Source of the DNA: DATBLE01 sp963791425
GTDB taxonomy: Bacteria > Actinomycetota > Thermoleophilia > Gaiellales > Gaiellaceae
Assembly (NCBI GenBank): GCA_963791425.1
Contig: CAWBSE010000003.1
Span: 1,178,001 to 1,242,000 of the forward strand
Direction: 5' to 3'
DNA length: 64,000 bases
Under the pieces are notes generated by a model that ran no database searches, was not told the origin of the DNA, and worked only from the letters and a program-made list of their open reading frames with translations. This document shows, piece after piece, positions 1 through 8,425 of this stretch. Position 1 is the stretch's first letter; each line of letters begins with the position of its first letter. The translations under genes were made by a program, and so were the position numbers.

Positions 1-251
1 ACGAGCCGACCGTCGGGCTCGATCCGGTGCTGCGCCGCGACCTCTGGGCGCTGTTCCACGGGCTGGCCGAGGCCGGCTCGACGCTCCTGGTCTCCAGCCA
101 CGTCATGGACGAGGCCGACCGCTGCGACTCGCTGCTGCTGCTCCGCGACGGCGCGTTGCTCGCCTCGGTCACCCCGGACGAGCTGCGGACGCGCACGGGC
201 GAGCAGGACATCGAGGCGGCATTCCTCGCGCTCGCGGAGGGCGCGGGATGA
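1..251 (+). CDS. ABC transporter ATP-binding protein, C-terminal part
   Basis: Only the C-terminal ~83 residues lie in the window; the frame is open from base 3. The first residues are the end of Walker B and the D-loop (EPTVGLDP). The H-loop follows (LLVSSHVMDEADRCD), then the usual tail with LRDG and DIEAAFLAL. This is the pattern of DrrA/CcmA-like ATPases of ABC-2 exporters, which hydrolyse ATP in the cytoplasm to drive export through a separate permease. The stop overlaps the permease start (ATGA at 248-251), so the two are translationally coupled. The substrate cannot be told from the sequence. Confidence 0.9.
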   Translation, partial: EPTVGLDPVLRRDLWALFHGLAEAGSTLLVSSHVMDEADRCDSLLLLRDGALLASVTPDELRTRTGEQDIEAAFLALAEGAG

Positions 252-979
252 GCCTGCGCATCGCCGCCGCCACCTCCGCGCGTGTCCTTCGGCAGCTGCG
301 CCACGACCCGCGGACGATCGCGCTCGTCCTCGTCGTCCCGGTCGTGCTGGTCACGCTGATCAAGTACGTGTTTTACGGCTCGCCCGTCTTCGACCGGATC
401 GGCGCGCCGCTGCTCGGCATCTTCCCGATGATCACGATGTTCCTGGTCACGTCGGTGACGATGCTGCGCGAGCGGACGACCGGGACGCTCGAGCGGCTGA
501 TGACGATGCCGCTCGCCAAGCTCGATCTGCTCGCCGGGTACGGCGGCGCGTTCGCCCTCGTCGCTGCGGCGCAGGCGGCGCTCGTCTCCGGGGTCGCGTT
601 CTGGCTGCTCGACCTGCACGTCGCGGGGGCGAAGTGGGGCGTGTTCCTGCTCGCGATCTCGAACGCGATCCTCGGCACGGCGTTCGGCCTGTTCTTCAGC
701 GCGTTCGCGCAGACCGAGTTCCAGGCTGTGCAGTTCCTCCCGGCGTTCATCTTCCCGCAGCTCCTGCTCTGCGGGCTGCTCGCGCCGCGGAGTCACATGG
801 CCCGGCCGCTCGAGATCGTCTCGTGGGCGCTGCCGCTGACCTATGCCTATGACGCGCTCGACCGCGTCACCCGGGCGGCGTACGGCTCGTGGCTCTCCGC
901 CGACGTGACGATCGTGATCGTGCTGTCGGCGCTCGCACTGGTCGGCGGGGCACTCACGCTCCGGCGGCGAACGCCCTAG
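248..979 (+). CDS. ABC-2 type transporter permease
   Basis: A 243-residue membrane protein with about six hydrophobic segments, matching the ABC-2/DrrB permease family. It has a charged N-terminus, a first membrane span near residues 25-42, and the family-typical RERTTGTLERLMTMP cytoplasmic motif near residues 75-90. The last span ends in LRRRTP. It should pair with the upstream ATPase as a two-component exporter of drugs, lipids or polyketides. The start is the ATG that overlaps the ATPase stop. Its TAG stop shares the palindrome CTAG (976-979) with the stop of the convergent MMPL gene. Confidence 0.9.
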   Translation: MSLRIAAATSARVLRQLRHDPRTIALVLVVPVVLVTLIKYVFYGSPVFDRIGAPLLGIFPMITMFLVTSVTMLRERTTGTLERLMTMPLAKLDLLAGYGGAFALVAAAQAALVSGVAFWLLDLHVAGAKWGVFLLAISNAILGTAFGLFFSAFAQTEFQAVQFLPAFIFPQLLLCGLLAPRSHMARPLEIVSWALPLTYAYDALDRVTRAAYGSWLSADVTIVIVLSALALVGGALTLRRRTP

Positions 980-3102
980 GCGTCGTGCCCGAACGTCACG
1001 TTCGGCAGGATGTGGTCGAGCCAGTGCGGCAGCGCCCAGGCCTTGCGGCCGAAGACGCGTAGCAGCGTCGGGACGAGCACGAGCCGGACGAGCATGGCGT
1101 CGAGCAGGACGGCGACGCCGAGGATCACGCCCATCTCCTTCGGCGGCAGCGGGCCCGACAGGGCGAAGGTGAAGAACACCGCCACCATCACCGCGGCGGC
1201 CGCGAAGATCACGCGCCCGGAGTGGGCAAGCCCACCGACCATCGCATCGTGCGGGTCGTGCGAGCGATCGAAGTGCTCCTTCGCCGACGAGAGCAGGAAC
1301 ACCGTGTAGTCCATCGAGATCGCGAAGATCATCGCGAAGAAGAACACCGGCGCCCAGGCGTCCATGAAGCCCTGCGACTCGAAGCCGAGCAGGCCGGCGC
1401 CGTGGCCGCCCTGGAAGATCAGCCGCCCGACGCCGAAGGCGGCGGCGACCGCGAGGAGGTTGGCGGCAACGCCGAGCGCGGCGATCAGCGGCGCTTGCAG
1501 GGCGACCAGCAGGAGCAGGAATCCGAGCACGAGTACGACCCCGACCACGAGCGGTGTCTTCGCCGCGAGCGCCTGCTCGAGGTCGTGGTTCTCGGCGACC
1601 GCCCCACCGACCAGTGCGCCCGCCGGGAGATCGTTCCGCAGGCGGTCGATCGTCCGGCCGACGTCCTTGCTCGAGGGATCCGCGTTCGGCACCGCCTGGA
1701 CGAGGACGAGGCCCTCTCCTCCCGGCTGCGGCGCGGCGACACGCGCGATCCCGGCGTCGGTCGTCACGATCCGGGCGACCGAGGCCGCCTCCGAGCGCGC
1801 CGCGACGATCTGGATCGCGCCGGGCGCGCCGACGCCGAACGCCTGCTGCACCTGGGCGTAGCCGACCCGTGAGGCGTCCCCGTTCGGGACGACCTTGATC
1901 GACGGCATCCCCGTGCGCAGGCCGACCACGGGCAGGGCGAGCAGGAGGAGGAGCGCGGTCGCCCCCGCTCCGTAGAGATAGGGGTGGCGCCAGAGCCGCT
2001 CGCCCCACGCGGCGAATCGGGCAGAGCGGTGCTCGCCCGAGTGCACCCACCGAAGTGCCATCGCGTCGACCTTCGGGCCGAGCTTCGCGAGGATCGCGGG
2101 CAGCAGCGTCAGGGTCGCTCCGAGCACGAAGACGACGCTGATCATGATCCCGAGGGCCATCGACCGGAAGGCGGGGCTCGGGACGAGCATCACCGCCGAC
2201 AGCGAGATCAGCACGGTCGCGCCCGAGAAGAGGACGGCCTTGCCCGCCGTGTCCATCGTCACGGCGACGGCGTCACGCGCAGGAAGGCGGGCTCCGAAGA
2301 AGGCGGCACGGAAGCGGTTGACGACGAACAGGGCGTAGTCGATCCCGAGTGCCAGGGCGAACATCAGCGCGAAGTTCATCGCCCAGATCGAGATCTCGAA
2401 CCCGCTCGAGAGCAGGGCCAGCAGGCCTGCGGACGAGACGAGCCCCAGGATCGTCAGCAGCAGCGGCAGGCCGGCAGCGGCGAGCGAGCCGAAGGCGATC
2501 GCCAGGATCGCCAGCGTGACCGGCCAGGAGAAGAGCTCCGACTTCATCATCGCCGTGCGGTTGGCGACGTTGAAATCCGACCACATGCCGGGCGCGCCGG
2601 TGAGCGAGACGGTGACCCCGTCCGTCCCGAGCGCGCGAAGCGGGCCCTTGAGGTCGTCCGCTGCGGCGACCATCGCGGTCGGGTCGCCCCCGGCGCCGGC
2701 TGCGACGATCGCGGTGTGGCCGTCGGCGGAGATGCTCGCGCCGCGGCGCGGGGGCACGACGACGGTGACCCTGGAGTTGCCGCGCAGGGTCTGCTCGACG
2801 TGGCCGACCACCGCTGCGAAACCGGGCGACGAGGCGGTCTGGCTGTCCGAGTGGACGACGACGCTCAGCGCCTGGCTGGAGAGCCCGTTGAACTGCGCGT
2901 CGATCAGGCGGCGCGCCTGCACCGACTCCGAGCCCGTGGCCTCCCAGCCGGCGCCCGACAGTGCCGTCTCGACGCGGGGCGCGAACACGCCGAACGCGAC
3001 GGCGATCACGACCCAGGCGATCGAGACGATGCGGACGTGATCGGCCGTCCAGCGGCCGAGCCGTCCGATCGGTCCGACGGTGACCGGCGCGGCGAGCGGC
3101 AT
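976..3102 (-). CDS. MMPL/RND-family transporter
   Basis: About 708 residues, organised as the two repeats typical of MMPL (MmpL/HAE) exporters. Each repeat has one leading span, a large extracytoplasmic domain and a cluster of five spans. The first cluster includes the GIDYALFVVNRFR motif; the second includes SMDYTVFLLSSAKE, both carrying the proton-relay Asp-Tyr pair of the family. Members are proton-driven exporters of lipids or hydrophobic compounds. I chose the ATG at 3102 because the family N-terminus begins close to the first span; an upstream ATG at 3168 would add 22 unlike residues. The gene is convergent with the ABC permease, with no room for a terminator. Confidence 0.9.
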   Translation of the reverse strand: MPLAAPVTVGPIGRLGRWTADHVRIVSIAWVVIAVAFGVFAPRVETALSGAGWEATGSESVQARRLIDAQFNGLSSQALSVVVHSDSQTASSPGFAAVVGHVEQTLRGNSRVTVVVPPRRGASISADGHTAIVAAGAGGDPTAMVAAADDLKGPLRALGTDGVTVSLTGAPGMWSDFNVANRTAMMKSELFSWPVTLAILAIAFGSLAAAGLPLLLTILGLVSSAGLLALLSSGFEISIWAMNFALMFALALGIDYALFVVNRFRAAFFGARLPARDAVAVTMDTAGKAVLFSGATVLISLSAVMLVPSPAFRSMALGIMISVVFVLGATLTLLPAILAKLGPKVDAMALRWVHSGEHRSARFAAWGERLWRHPYLYGAGATALLLLLALPVVGLRTGMPSIKVVPNGDASRVGYAQVQQAFGVGAPGAIQIVAARSEAASVARIVTTDAGIARVAAPQPGGEGLVLVQAVPNADPSSKDVGRTIDRLRNDLPAGALVGGAVAENHDLEQALAAKTPLVVGVVLVLGFLLLLVALQAPLIAALGVAANLLAVAAAFGVGRLIFQGGHGAGLLGFESQGFMDAWAPVFFFAMIFAISMDYTVFLLSSAKEHFDRSHDPHDAMVGGLAHSGRVIFAAAAVMVAVFFTFALSGPLPPKEMGVILGVAVLLDAMLVRLVLVPTLLRVFGRKAWALPHWLDHILPNVTFGHDA

Positions 3103-3238
3103 CGGCGTGACGGTACTGCGCAACCGTGTCCGTGCGCAGGCGGGGAAACCCGTATCGACGATCGCCACGATCCCCGATGGCCGCGTGCTGAAGGCGGACG
3201 AAATTCACGTCGTGAGCCCTGAAGCCGCTGCCCGTCGC

Positions 3239-4522
3239 ATGCAGTCTCCCGTCTCCGCGGCGCCGAAGCGGCGGCGGGGCCGGCCCAGGGTCGTCGTGCT
3301 CGGGGGCGGCACCGGCGGGACGCTGACCGCCAACCGGCTTCGCCGGCGTCTGGACGACGAGGTCGAGATCCACGTCATCGACCAGGACGACCGTCACGTC
3401 TACCAGCCCGCTCTGCTGTTCGTTCCGTTCGGACTGGCCGGGCCGCACGACATCGTCCGGTCGAGGAAGAAGCAGCTCCTGCCCCGGATCCAGTTCCACG
3501 AGACCGGAATCGACTACGTCTCGCTCGCGAGCGACATGGTCTTCCTGTCCGACGGCCACGCCCTCGGCTACGACGTCCTCGTCGTCGCCTCCGGTGCGGT
3601 GCTCCAGCCGGAGGAGACGGAAGGGCTCACCGGGCCGGGATGGCACGAGCGCGCCTTCACCTTCTACGACCTGGCCGGCGCCTCCGCGCTCGCCGGGGCG
3701 ATGGAGCGATTCGAGGGCGGTCGCCTGGTCGTCAATGTCGTCGACATGCCGATCAAGTGCCCGATCGCGCCGCTGGAGTTCTCGTTCCTCGCCGACTGGT
3801 ACCTGCACCAACGCGGTATCCGGAAGGCGTCCGAGATCACGTTCGTGACACCGCTCGACGGCGCGTTCACCAGGCCGGTCGCCTCTGCGCGGCTGGGCGA
3901 CCTGCTCGAGCAGAAGGGCATTCGGCTCGAGACCGAGTTCGCCGCAGGCGAGGTCGACGGCGAGGCGGGCATCCTGCGCTCGTACGACGGACGGGAGATC
4001 CCGTTCGACCTGCTCGCCACCGTTCCGTTGCACGGCGGCGCCGCCTACCTGCAGCGCTCGGACGGCCTGGGCGACGCGCTCGGCTTCGTGCCGACCGACC
4101 CCGGGACGCTCCAGACGAAGATGAAGCCGAACGTCTTTGCGCTCGGCGACGCCACCGACCTGCCCACCTCGAAGGCGGGCTCGGTGACGCACTTCGAGGG
4201 TGAGGTGCTAGCCGAGAACATCGAGCGGTTCCTCGCCGGCCGGGAGCTCCGGTCGACGTTCGACGGCCACGCCAACTGCTTCATCGAGACGGGCTTCCAC
4301 AAGGCCCTGCTGATCGACTTCAACTTCGAGACCGAGCCGCTCCCGGGCCACTTCCCGACCCGCTTCGGGCCGCTGCCCCTTCTGAAGGAGTCGCGGATGA
4401 ACCATCTGGGCAAGCTCGCGTTCGAATGGATGTACTGGCACGCGCTGCTGCCCGGCCACCCGATTCCCGGAATCGGGGCGACGATGCCGACCGCCGGCAA
4501 GCGGCTCCCCGCGAATGTCTGA
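3239..4522 (+). CDS. sulfide:quinone oxidoreductase-like FAD flavoprotein
   Basis: A 427-residue pyridine-nucleotide-disulfide-type flavoprotein. The FAD dinucleotide fold opens at residues 18-30 (VVVLGGGTGGT). VYQPALLFVPFG and a second FAD motif near residue 300 (NVFALGDATDLPTSK) are typical of sulfide:quinone oxidoreductases. Only two cysteines occur: Cys174 in KCPIAP and Cys347 in HANCF, matching two of the three classical SQR catalytic positions. The first classical cysteine is absent, so it may be a divergent SQR type or related sulfane-sulfur oxidase. A C-terminal amphipathic region could bind the membrane. ATG 3239 is taken as the start; a GTG at 3212 is an alternative. The gene sits 10 bp upstream of tusE-like and dsrE2-like genes, which supports sulfur oxidation. 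Confidence 0.8.
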   Translation: MQSPVSAAPKRRRGRPRVVVLGGGTGGTLTANRLRRRLDDEVEIHVIDQDDRHVYQPALLFVPFGLAGPHDIVRSRKKQLLPRIQFHETGIDYVSLASDMVFLSDGHALGYDVLVVASGAVLQPEETEGLTGPGWHERAFTFYDLAGASALAGAMERFEGGRLVVNVVDMPIKCPIAPLEFSFLADWYLHQRGIRKASEITFVTPLDGAFTRPVASARLGDLLEQKGIRLETEFAAGEVDGEAGILRSYDGREIPFDLLATVPLHGGAAYLQRSDGLGDALGFVPTDPGTLQTKMKPNVFALGDATDLPTSKAGSVTHFEGEVLAENIERFLAGRELRSTFDGHANCFIETGFHKALLIDFNFETEPLPGHFPTRFGPLPLLKESRMNHLGKLAFEWMYWHALLPGHPIPGIGATMPTAGKRLPANV

Positions 4523-4531
4523 GGAGGCACA

Positions 4532-4849
4532 ATGACCACAGTCATGATCGCCGACACCCCGATCGAGACCGACGACGAGGGCTTCCTGCTCCAGACCGAC
4601 CAGTGGAACGAGGAGGTCGCCGCGGAGATCGCGCACCTGAGCGGGATCCCCGAGCTGACCGACCGCCACTGGCTCGTGATCCGGTACATGCGCGAGCAGT
4701 ACCTGACGACCGGCAGCGCCCCGACGATCCGGACGCTTGGCAAGGAGTCCGGTGTCTCGGTCAAGGAGCTCTACGAGCTCTTCCCGAAAGGCCCGGCCAA
4801 GCTCGCCGCCAAGATCGGCGGGATCCCGAAGCCTCGCGGCTGCATCTAG
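4532..4849 (+). CDS. TusE/DsrC-family sulfur relay protein, single-cysteine type
   Basis: A 105-residue DsrC/TusE/DsvC fold protein. It ends in the conserved arm PKPRGCI, whose penultimate Cys104 carries persulfide in the family. True dissimilatory DsrC has a second cysteine eleven residues earlier; here that position is Ala93, so this is the single-cysteine, TusE-like form, which can carry sulfur but cannot form the DsrC trisulfide loop. The body has the family LTDRHWLVIRYMREQY helix. An AGGAGG-like site lies 6 bases before ATG 4532. Position between an SQR-like enzyme and DsrE2 suggests it accepts sulfane sulfur from sulfide oxidation (inference). Confidence 0.88.
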   Translation: MTTVMIADTPIETDDEGFLLQTDQWNEEVAAEIAHLSGIPELTDRHWLVIRYMREQYLTTGSAPTIRTLGKESGVSVKELYELFPKGPAKLAAKIGGIPKPRGCI

Positions 4850-4862
4850 AAGGGAGACGGAC

Positions 4863-5369
4863 ATGGCGACACTGATAGAGGAGCCGCAGGCCGAGACCTC
4901 GAAGCCGAAGACGATCGAGAGGGTGTCGATCGTCGTCTCGAAGGGCTCGCTCGAGGGCGTCTACCCCGGGCTGATCATGGCCAACGGCGCCCGGATGGAG
5001 GGGATCGAGGCGAGCATCTTCTTCACGTTCTTCGGTCTGGACGCGATCCGCAAGGACAAGATCGCGAAGATCAAGGTTGCGACCGTTGGCAACCCGGCGA
5101 TGCACATCCCGAGCCTGCTCGGCGTGCTCCCGGGGATGTCCGCGTTCGCCACGCGCATGATGAAGAAGCAGATGGAGAAGCTCGACATCCCGCCGATCCC
5201 GGAGTTCGTCGAGCTCTGCGCCGACTCGGGTGTCGGGCTCTACGCGTGCAAGGCGTCCGTCGACATGTTCGGCCTGACGGAGGCCGACTTCGTCCCGCAG
5301 GTCGAGAAGGTTCTGACCGTCGGCGAGTTCTACGAGCTCTCTGCCGGCGGCGAGATCATCTTTACGTAA
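4863..5369 (+). CDS. DsrE2-like sulfurtransferase (DsrE/DsrF/DrsH family)
   Basis: A 168-residue protein of the DsrE/DsrF-like family, DsrE2 type. The core VSIVVSKGSLEGVYPGLIMA begins at residue 21. A hydrophobic stretch near residues 82-98 fits the membrane-associated DsrE2 group. Cys129 in LYACKAS is the conserved persulfide cysteine; Cys119 is a second candidate. A good site (AAGGGAGACGGAC) precedes ATG 4863. It follows the tusE-like gene by 13 bp and very likely passes sulfane sulfur between carriers after sulfide oxidation. The copper ATPase reading frame begins almost at its stop codon. Confidence 0.85.
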   Translation: MATLIEEPQAETSKPKTIERVSIVVSKGSLEGVYPGLIMANGARMEGIEASIFFTFFGLDAIRKDKIAKIKVATVGNPAMHIPSLLGVLPGMSAFATRMMKKQMEKLDIPPIPEFVELCADSGVGLYACKASVDMFGLTEADFVPQVEKVLTVGEFYELSAGGEIIFT

Positions 5370-5404
5370 GCGTCGCTTCCACCGCGGCGGCGCTGAAGCG
5401 GCGG

Positions 5405-7234
5405 TTGATCGTCGCCGTCGCGCTGACCGTCCCGGTGGTCGTCGTGGCGATGATCTCGCCGCTGCACTTCACGGGGTGGGAGTGGCTCACCGCGTGTGCT
5501 GGCGACGCCGGTGGTCCTCTGGTGCGGTTGGCCGTTCCATCGGGTGGCGCTGCGGAACCTTCGCCACCGGTCGGTGTCGATGGACACGCTGATCTCGATC
5601 GGGACGCTGGCCGCCTGGAGCTGGTCGATGGTCGTCCTGCTCGGAGGCGTGAGCGCCGACACGTACTTCGAGGTCGGTGCGGTGATCACCACGCTGATCC
5701 TGCTCGGGCGGTTCCTCGAGGCGCGGGCGCGACGCAACTCGGGCGAGGCGATCAGGGCGCTGCTCGAGCTGGGCGCGAAGGAGGCACGGGTTCTCCGCGG
5801 CGGCAGTCGAGGTCGTCGTTCCGATCGAGGCGCTCGTCGTCGGCGACCGCTTCGTGGTCGGGCCGGGCGAGAAGATCGCGACCGACGGCGTGGTCGAGGA
5901 CGGCGCCTCGGCGGTCGACCAGTCGATGCTCACCGGCGAGCCGGTTCCGATCGAGGTGTCGCCGGGCCGGGAAGTCGCCGGCGCGACGATCAACACCTTC
6001 GGTCGCCTCGTGGTCAGAGCGACGCGGGTCGGCTCCGAGACGGCGCTCGCCCAGATCGCCCGGCTCGTCGCCGAAGCGCAGGCCGGCAAGGCGCCGGTCC
6101 AGCGGCTCGTCGATCGCATCTCCGCCGTCTTCGTCCCGATCGTGATCGGGCTGTCACTGGCGACGCTCGCCGGCTGGTTGGTCTTCACCGGTGACTCGAC
6201 CGCAGCGTTCGCCGCCGCCGTCTCCGTGTTGATCATCGCCTGCCCGTGCGCGCTCGGGCTCGCGACCCCGACTGCGCTGATGGTCGGCACCGGCCGCGGC
6301 GCGCAGCTCGGGATCCTGATCAGAGGGCCCGAGATCCTCGAGCAGACCCGGCGGATCACGACGATCGTTCTTGACAAGACCGGGACGGTGACCGAGGGAA
6401 CGATGCAGCTGGTCGACGTCGTTCCGCTGAACGGCGCAACCCGCGCCGACATCCTCCGCCTCGCCGGCGCCCTCGAGCACGCCAGCGAGCACCCGATCGC
6501 CCAGGCGGTCGCGCGTGCCGCCGAGGCGGAGATCGGGGCGCTTCCGGGCGTGCGCGAGTTCCGCAATCTGCCCGGCGTCGGCGTGCACGGTGTCGTCGAA
6601 GGGCACGAGGTCGAGGTTGCCCGTCGGGACGGCGCGATCACCGTCTCCTGGGACGGCGAGCCGCGGGCCACCCTGCAGGTGAGCGACACGATCAAGCCGA
6701 CGAGCATCGAGGCGATCGAGCAGTTCAAGGCCCTCGGGCTGACGCCGGTTCTGCTCACCGGCGACTCGCGGGCGACGGCGGAGAGGGTCGGCGCCGAGGT
6801 CGGCATCGAGCGGGTGATCGCCGAGGTCATGCCCGACCAGAAAGCAGCGGTGGTGCGCGACCTTCAGGCGGAGGGCGAGATCGTGGCGATGGTCGGCGAC
6901 GGCATCAACGACGCGCCGGCGCTGGCCCAGGCCGACCTCGGGCTCGCGATCGGCACCGGCGCCGATGTCGCGATCGAAGCATCCGATCTGACCCTCGTCT
7001 CCGGCGATCTGCGGGCCGCGGGCGATGCGATCGAGCTCGCCCGTCGCACCCTGGGCACGATCAGGGGGAATCTGTTCTGGGCCTTCGCCTACAACGTCGC
7101 CGCGATCCCGCTGGCGATCGCCGGGCCTGCTCAACCCGATCGTCGCCGCCGCTGCAATGGCGTTCTCGAGCGTGTTCGTCGTCTCCAACAGCCTGCGGCT
7201 GCGGCGCTTCCACAGTCGAAGGGAGACGGCATGA
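5405..7234 (+). CDS. copA: copper-translocating P1B ATPase, N-terminal metal domain absent, three frame breaks
   Basis: Joined across three breaks (about 5494, 5806 and 7125), this encodes ~608 residues of a P1B-1 ATPase that exports Cu(I) from the cytoplasm. Visible parts in order: ATPVVLWCGWPF span, MDTLISIGTLAAW, actuator TGEP loop, IIACPCALGLATP (CPC site), DKTGTVTEG phosphorylation loop, SEHPIAQAV, GDGINDAPALAQAD hinge, and the last helix (GLLNPIVAAAAMAFSS). Each break is repaired by removing one base. No HMA domain precedes the first span and no ATG or GTG stands there; the only candidate start I see is TTG 5405, 36 bp after the dsrE2 stop. The 5' end may therefore be truly truncated. 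The stop overlaps csoR (ATGA), which supports copper as substrate. Confidence 0.8.
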
Positions 7235-7522
7235 CGCACGGCTACGTCGGTGGGAAGGACGCGCTCGTCAAGCGGCTGCACCGCATCGAGGGGCAGGTGC
7301 GCGGCATCGAGAAGATGGTCGAGGACGAGCGCTACTGCATCGACATCCTCACCCAGGTCTCGGCGGTCACGACCGCGCTCGAGAGCCTGGGCCTGAAGAT
7401 CCTCGACGACCACGTCGAGCCACTGCGTTGCCGGAGCGCTCGCCGCGGGCGACCCGGTTGTCGCCGAAGAGAAGCGCAAGGAGCTCGTCGAGGCGGTTCA
7501 GCGCTTCACACGGTCGCGCTGA
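7231..7522 (+). CDS. csoR: CsoR-family copper-sensing repressor, one frame break
   Basis: About 96 residues after joining frames near 7420. An all-helical DUF156 protein: LVKRLHRIEGQVRGIEKM starts the family signature, followed by ERYCIDILTQ, whose Cys is the first ligand. After the break the frame reads HCVAGALAAGD, giving the His-Cys pair that completes the Cys-His-Cys Cu(I) site of CsoR. It should repress the copA operon until Cu(I) binds. Its ATG overlaps the copA stop and follows GAAGGGAGACGGC. The 3' end overlaps the convergent acetate kinase gene by 17 bp. Confidence 0.87.
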
Positions 7523-8425
7523 CGGCGCGCGCGATGACCAGTTCCTCGCGCGCGCGGACGACGCGCACCTCGAGCGGGCCGAGGAACGCCAGCCGCTCGC
7601 ACACCCGATCCCGGACGACGGCGGAGTGCTCGCCGATGCCGCCGGTGAAGACGATCGCGTCGATCCCGCCGAGCGCCGCCGCCGATGCGGCGACGGCCGC
7701 TGCGACCCGGTGGACGTACACGGCGAGCGCGAGGCCGTCGTCCTCCAGCTCCCTCACGTCGCCGGACGTGCCGGACAGCGCCGCCAGGCCGGACTCGTGC
7801 TCGAGCGCGTGGTCCAGCTCGTCCACCGTCAGGCCCCGCTCGCGCAGGAGGTAGATGAGCGCGCCCGGATCGATCGAGCCGGAGCGGGTCGTCATCGGCA
7901 CGCCCTCCAGCGGGCGAGAACCCCATCGTCGTCTCGACCGACCGGCCGTCGAGCACGGCCGTCACCGACGAGCCGCCGCCGAGGTGGCACACGACGAGCC
8001 GCGGCACCCTCACCTGCGACGCCGCCCAGTCGACGGAGAGCCCGTGGAAGCCGTAGCGGCGGACGCCCCATTCGTGCCACTGCTCGGGCACGGCGTAGCG
8101 TGTTGCCTCCTCGGGCATCGTCGCGTGGAAGGCGGTGTCGAAGACGGCGACGTGCGGGACGCCGGGCAGGGCTGCCTGCGCCGACTCGATCGCATCGAGC
8201 GCCGGCGCGTTGTGCAGCGGCGCGAGCGGCGTCAGCTCGCGGATCGCCGCCTTCACGTCGTCGTCGATCGACGACCGGGTCGACGAAGCGCGAGCCGCCG
8301 TGCACGACGCGATGCCCGACCGCCGCGCACTCGACCGCGAACGACTCGACCGGCGTCGAGTCCCCACCCTCGACGAGGTGCAGCTTCAGGCTCGTCGAGC
8401 CCGCGTTTACGACGAGGACGGCCAG
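7506..8425 (-). CDS. ackA: acetate kinase, compact form, two frame breaks
   Basis: Joined across breaks near 8279 and 7912, it gives ~305 residues, against ~400 for typical AckA. It converts acetyl phosphate and ADP to acetate and ATP. Seen: VLVVNAGSTSLKL (phosphate 1), VGHRVVHGG, APLHNAPALDAI, VAVFDTAFHATMPEEA, RRYGFHGLS, VCHLGGGSSV, TRSGSIDPG, and FTGGIGEHSAVVRDR (adenosine motif). The shortfall is mostly in the N-terminal half and before the final TNEEL-equivalent REELVIA. The start is unclear: the family N-terminus falls on a CTG at 8425, inside the phosphoketolase 3' end. It forms an operon with phosphoketolase, which supplies acetyl phosphate. Confidence 0.85.

Noticed and set aside
7232..7510. 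Selenocysteine readthrough at other TGA stops, such as xylF at 44188-44190
   Set aside because: There the downstream homology is in a different frame and no SECIS-like hairpin or Sec-type motif is present; only the formate dehydrogenase TGA is in frame with its continuation.
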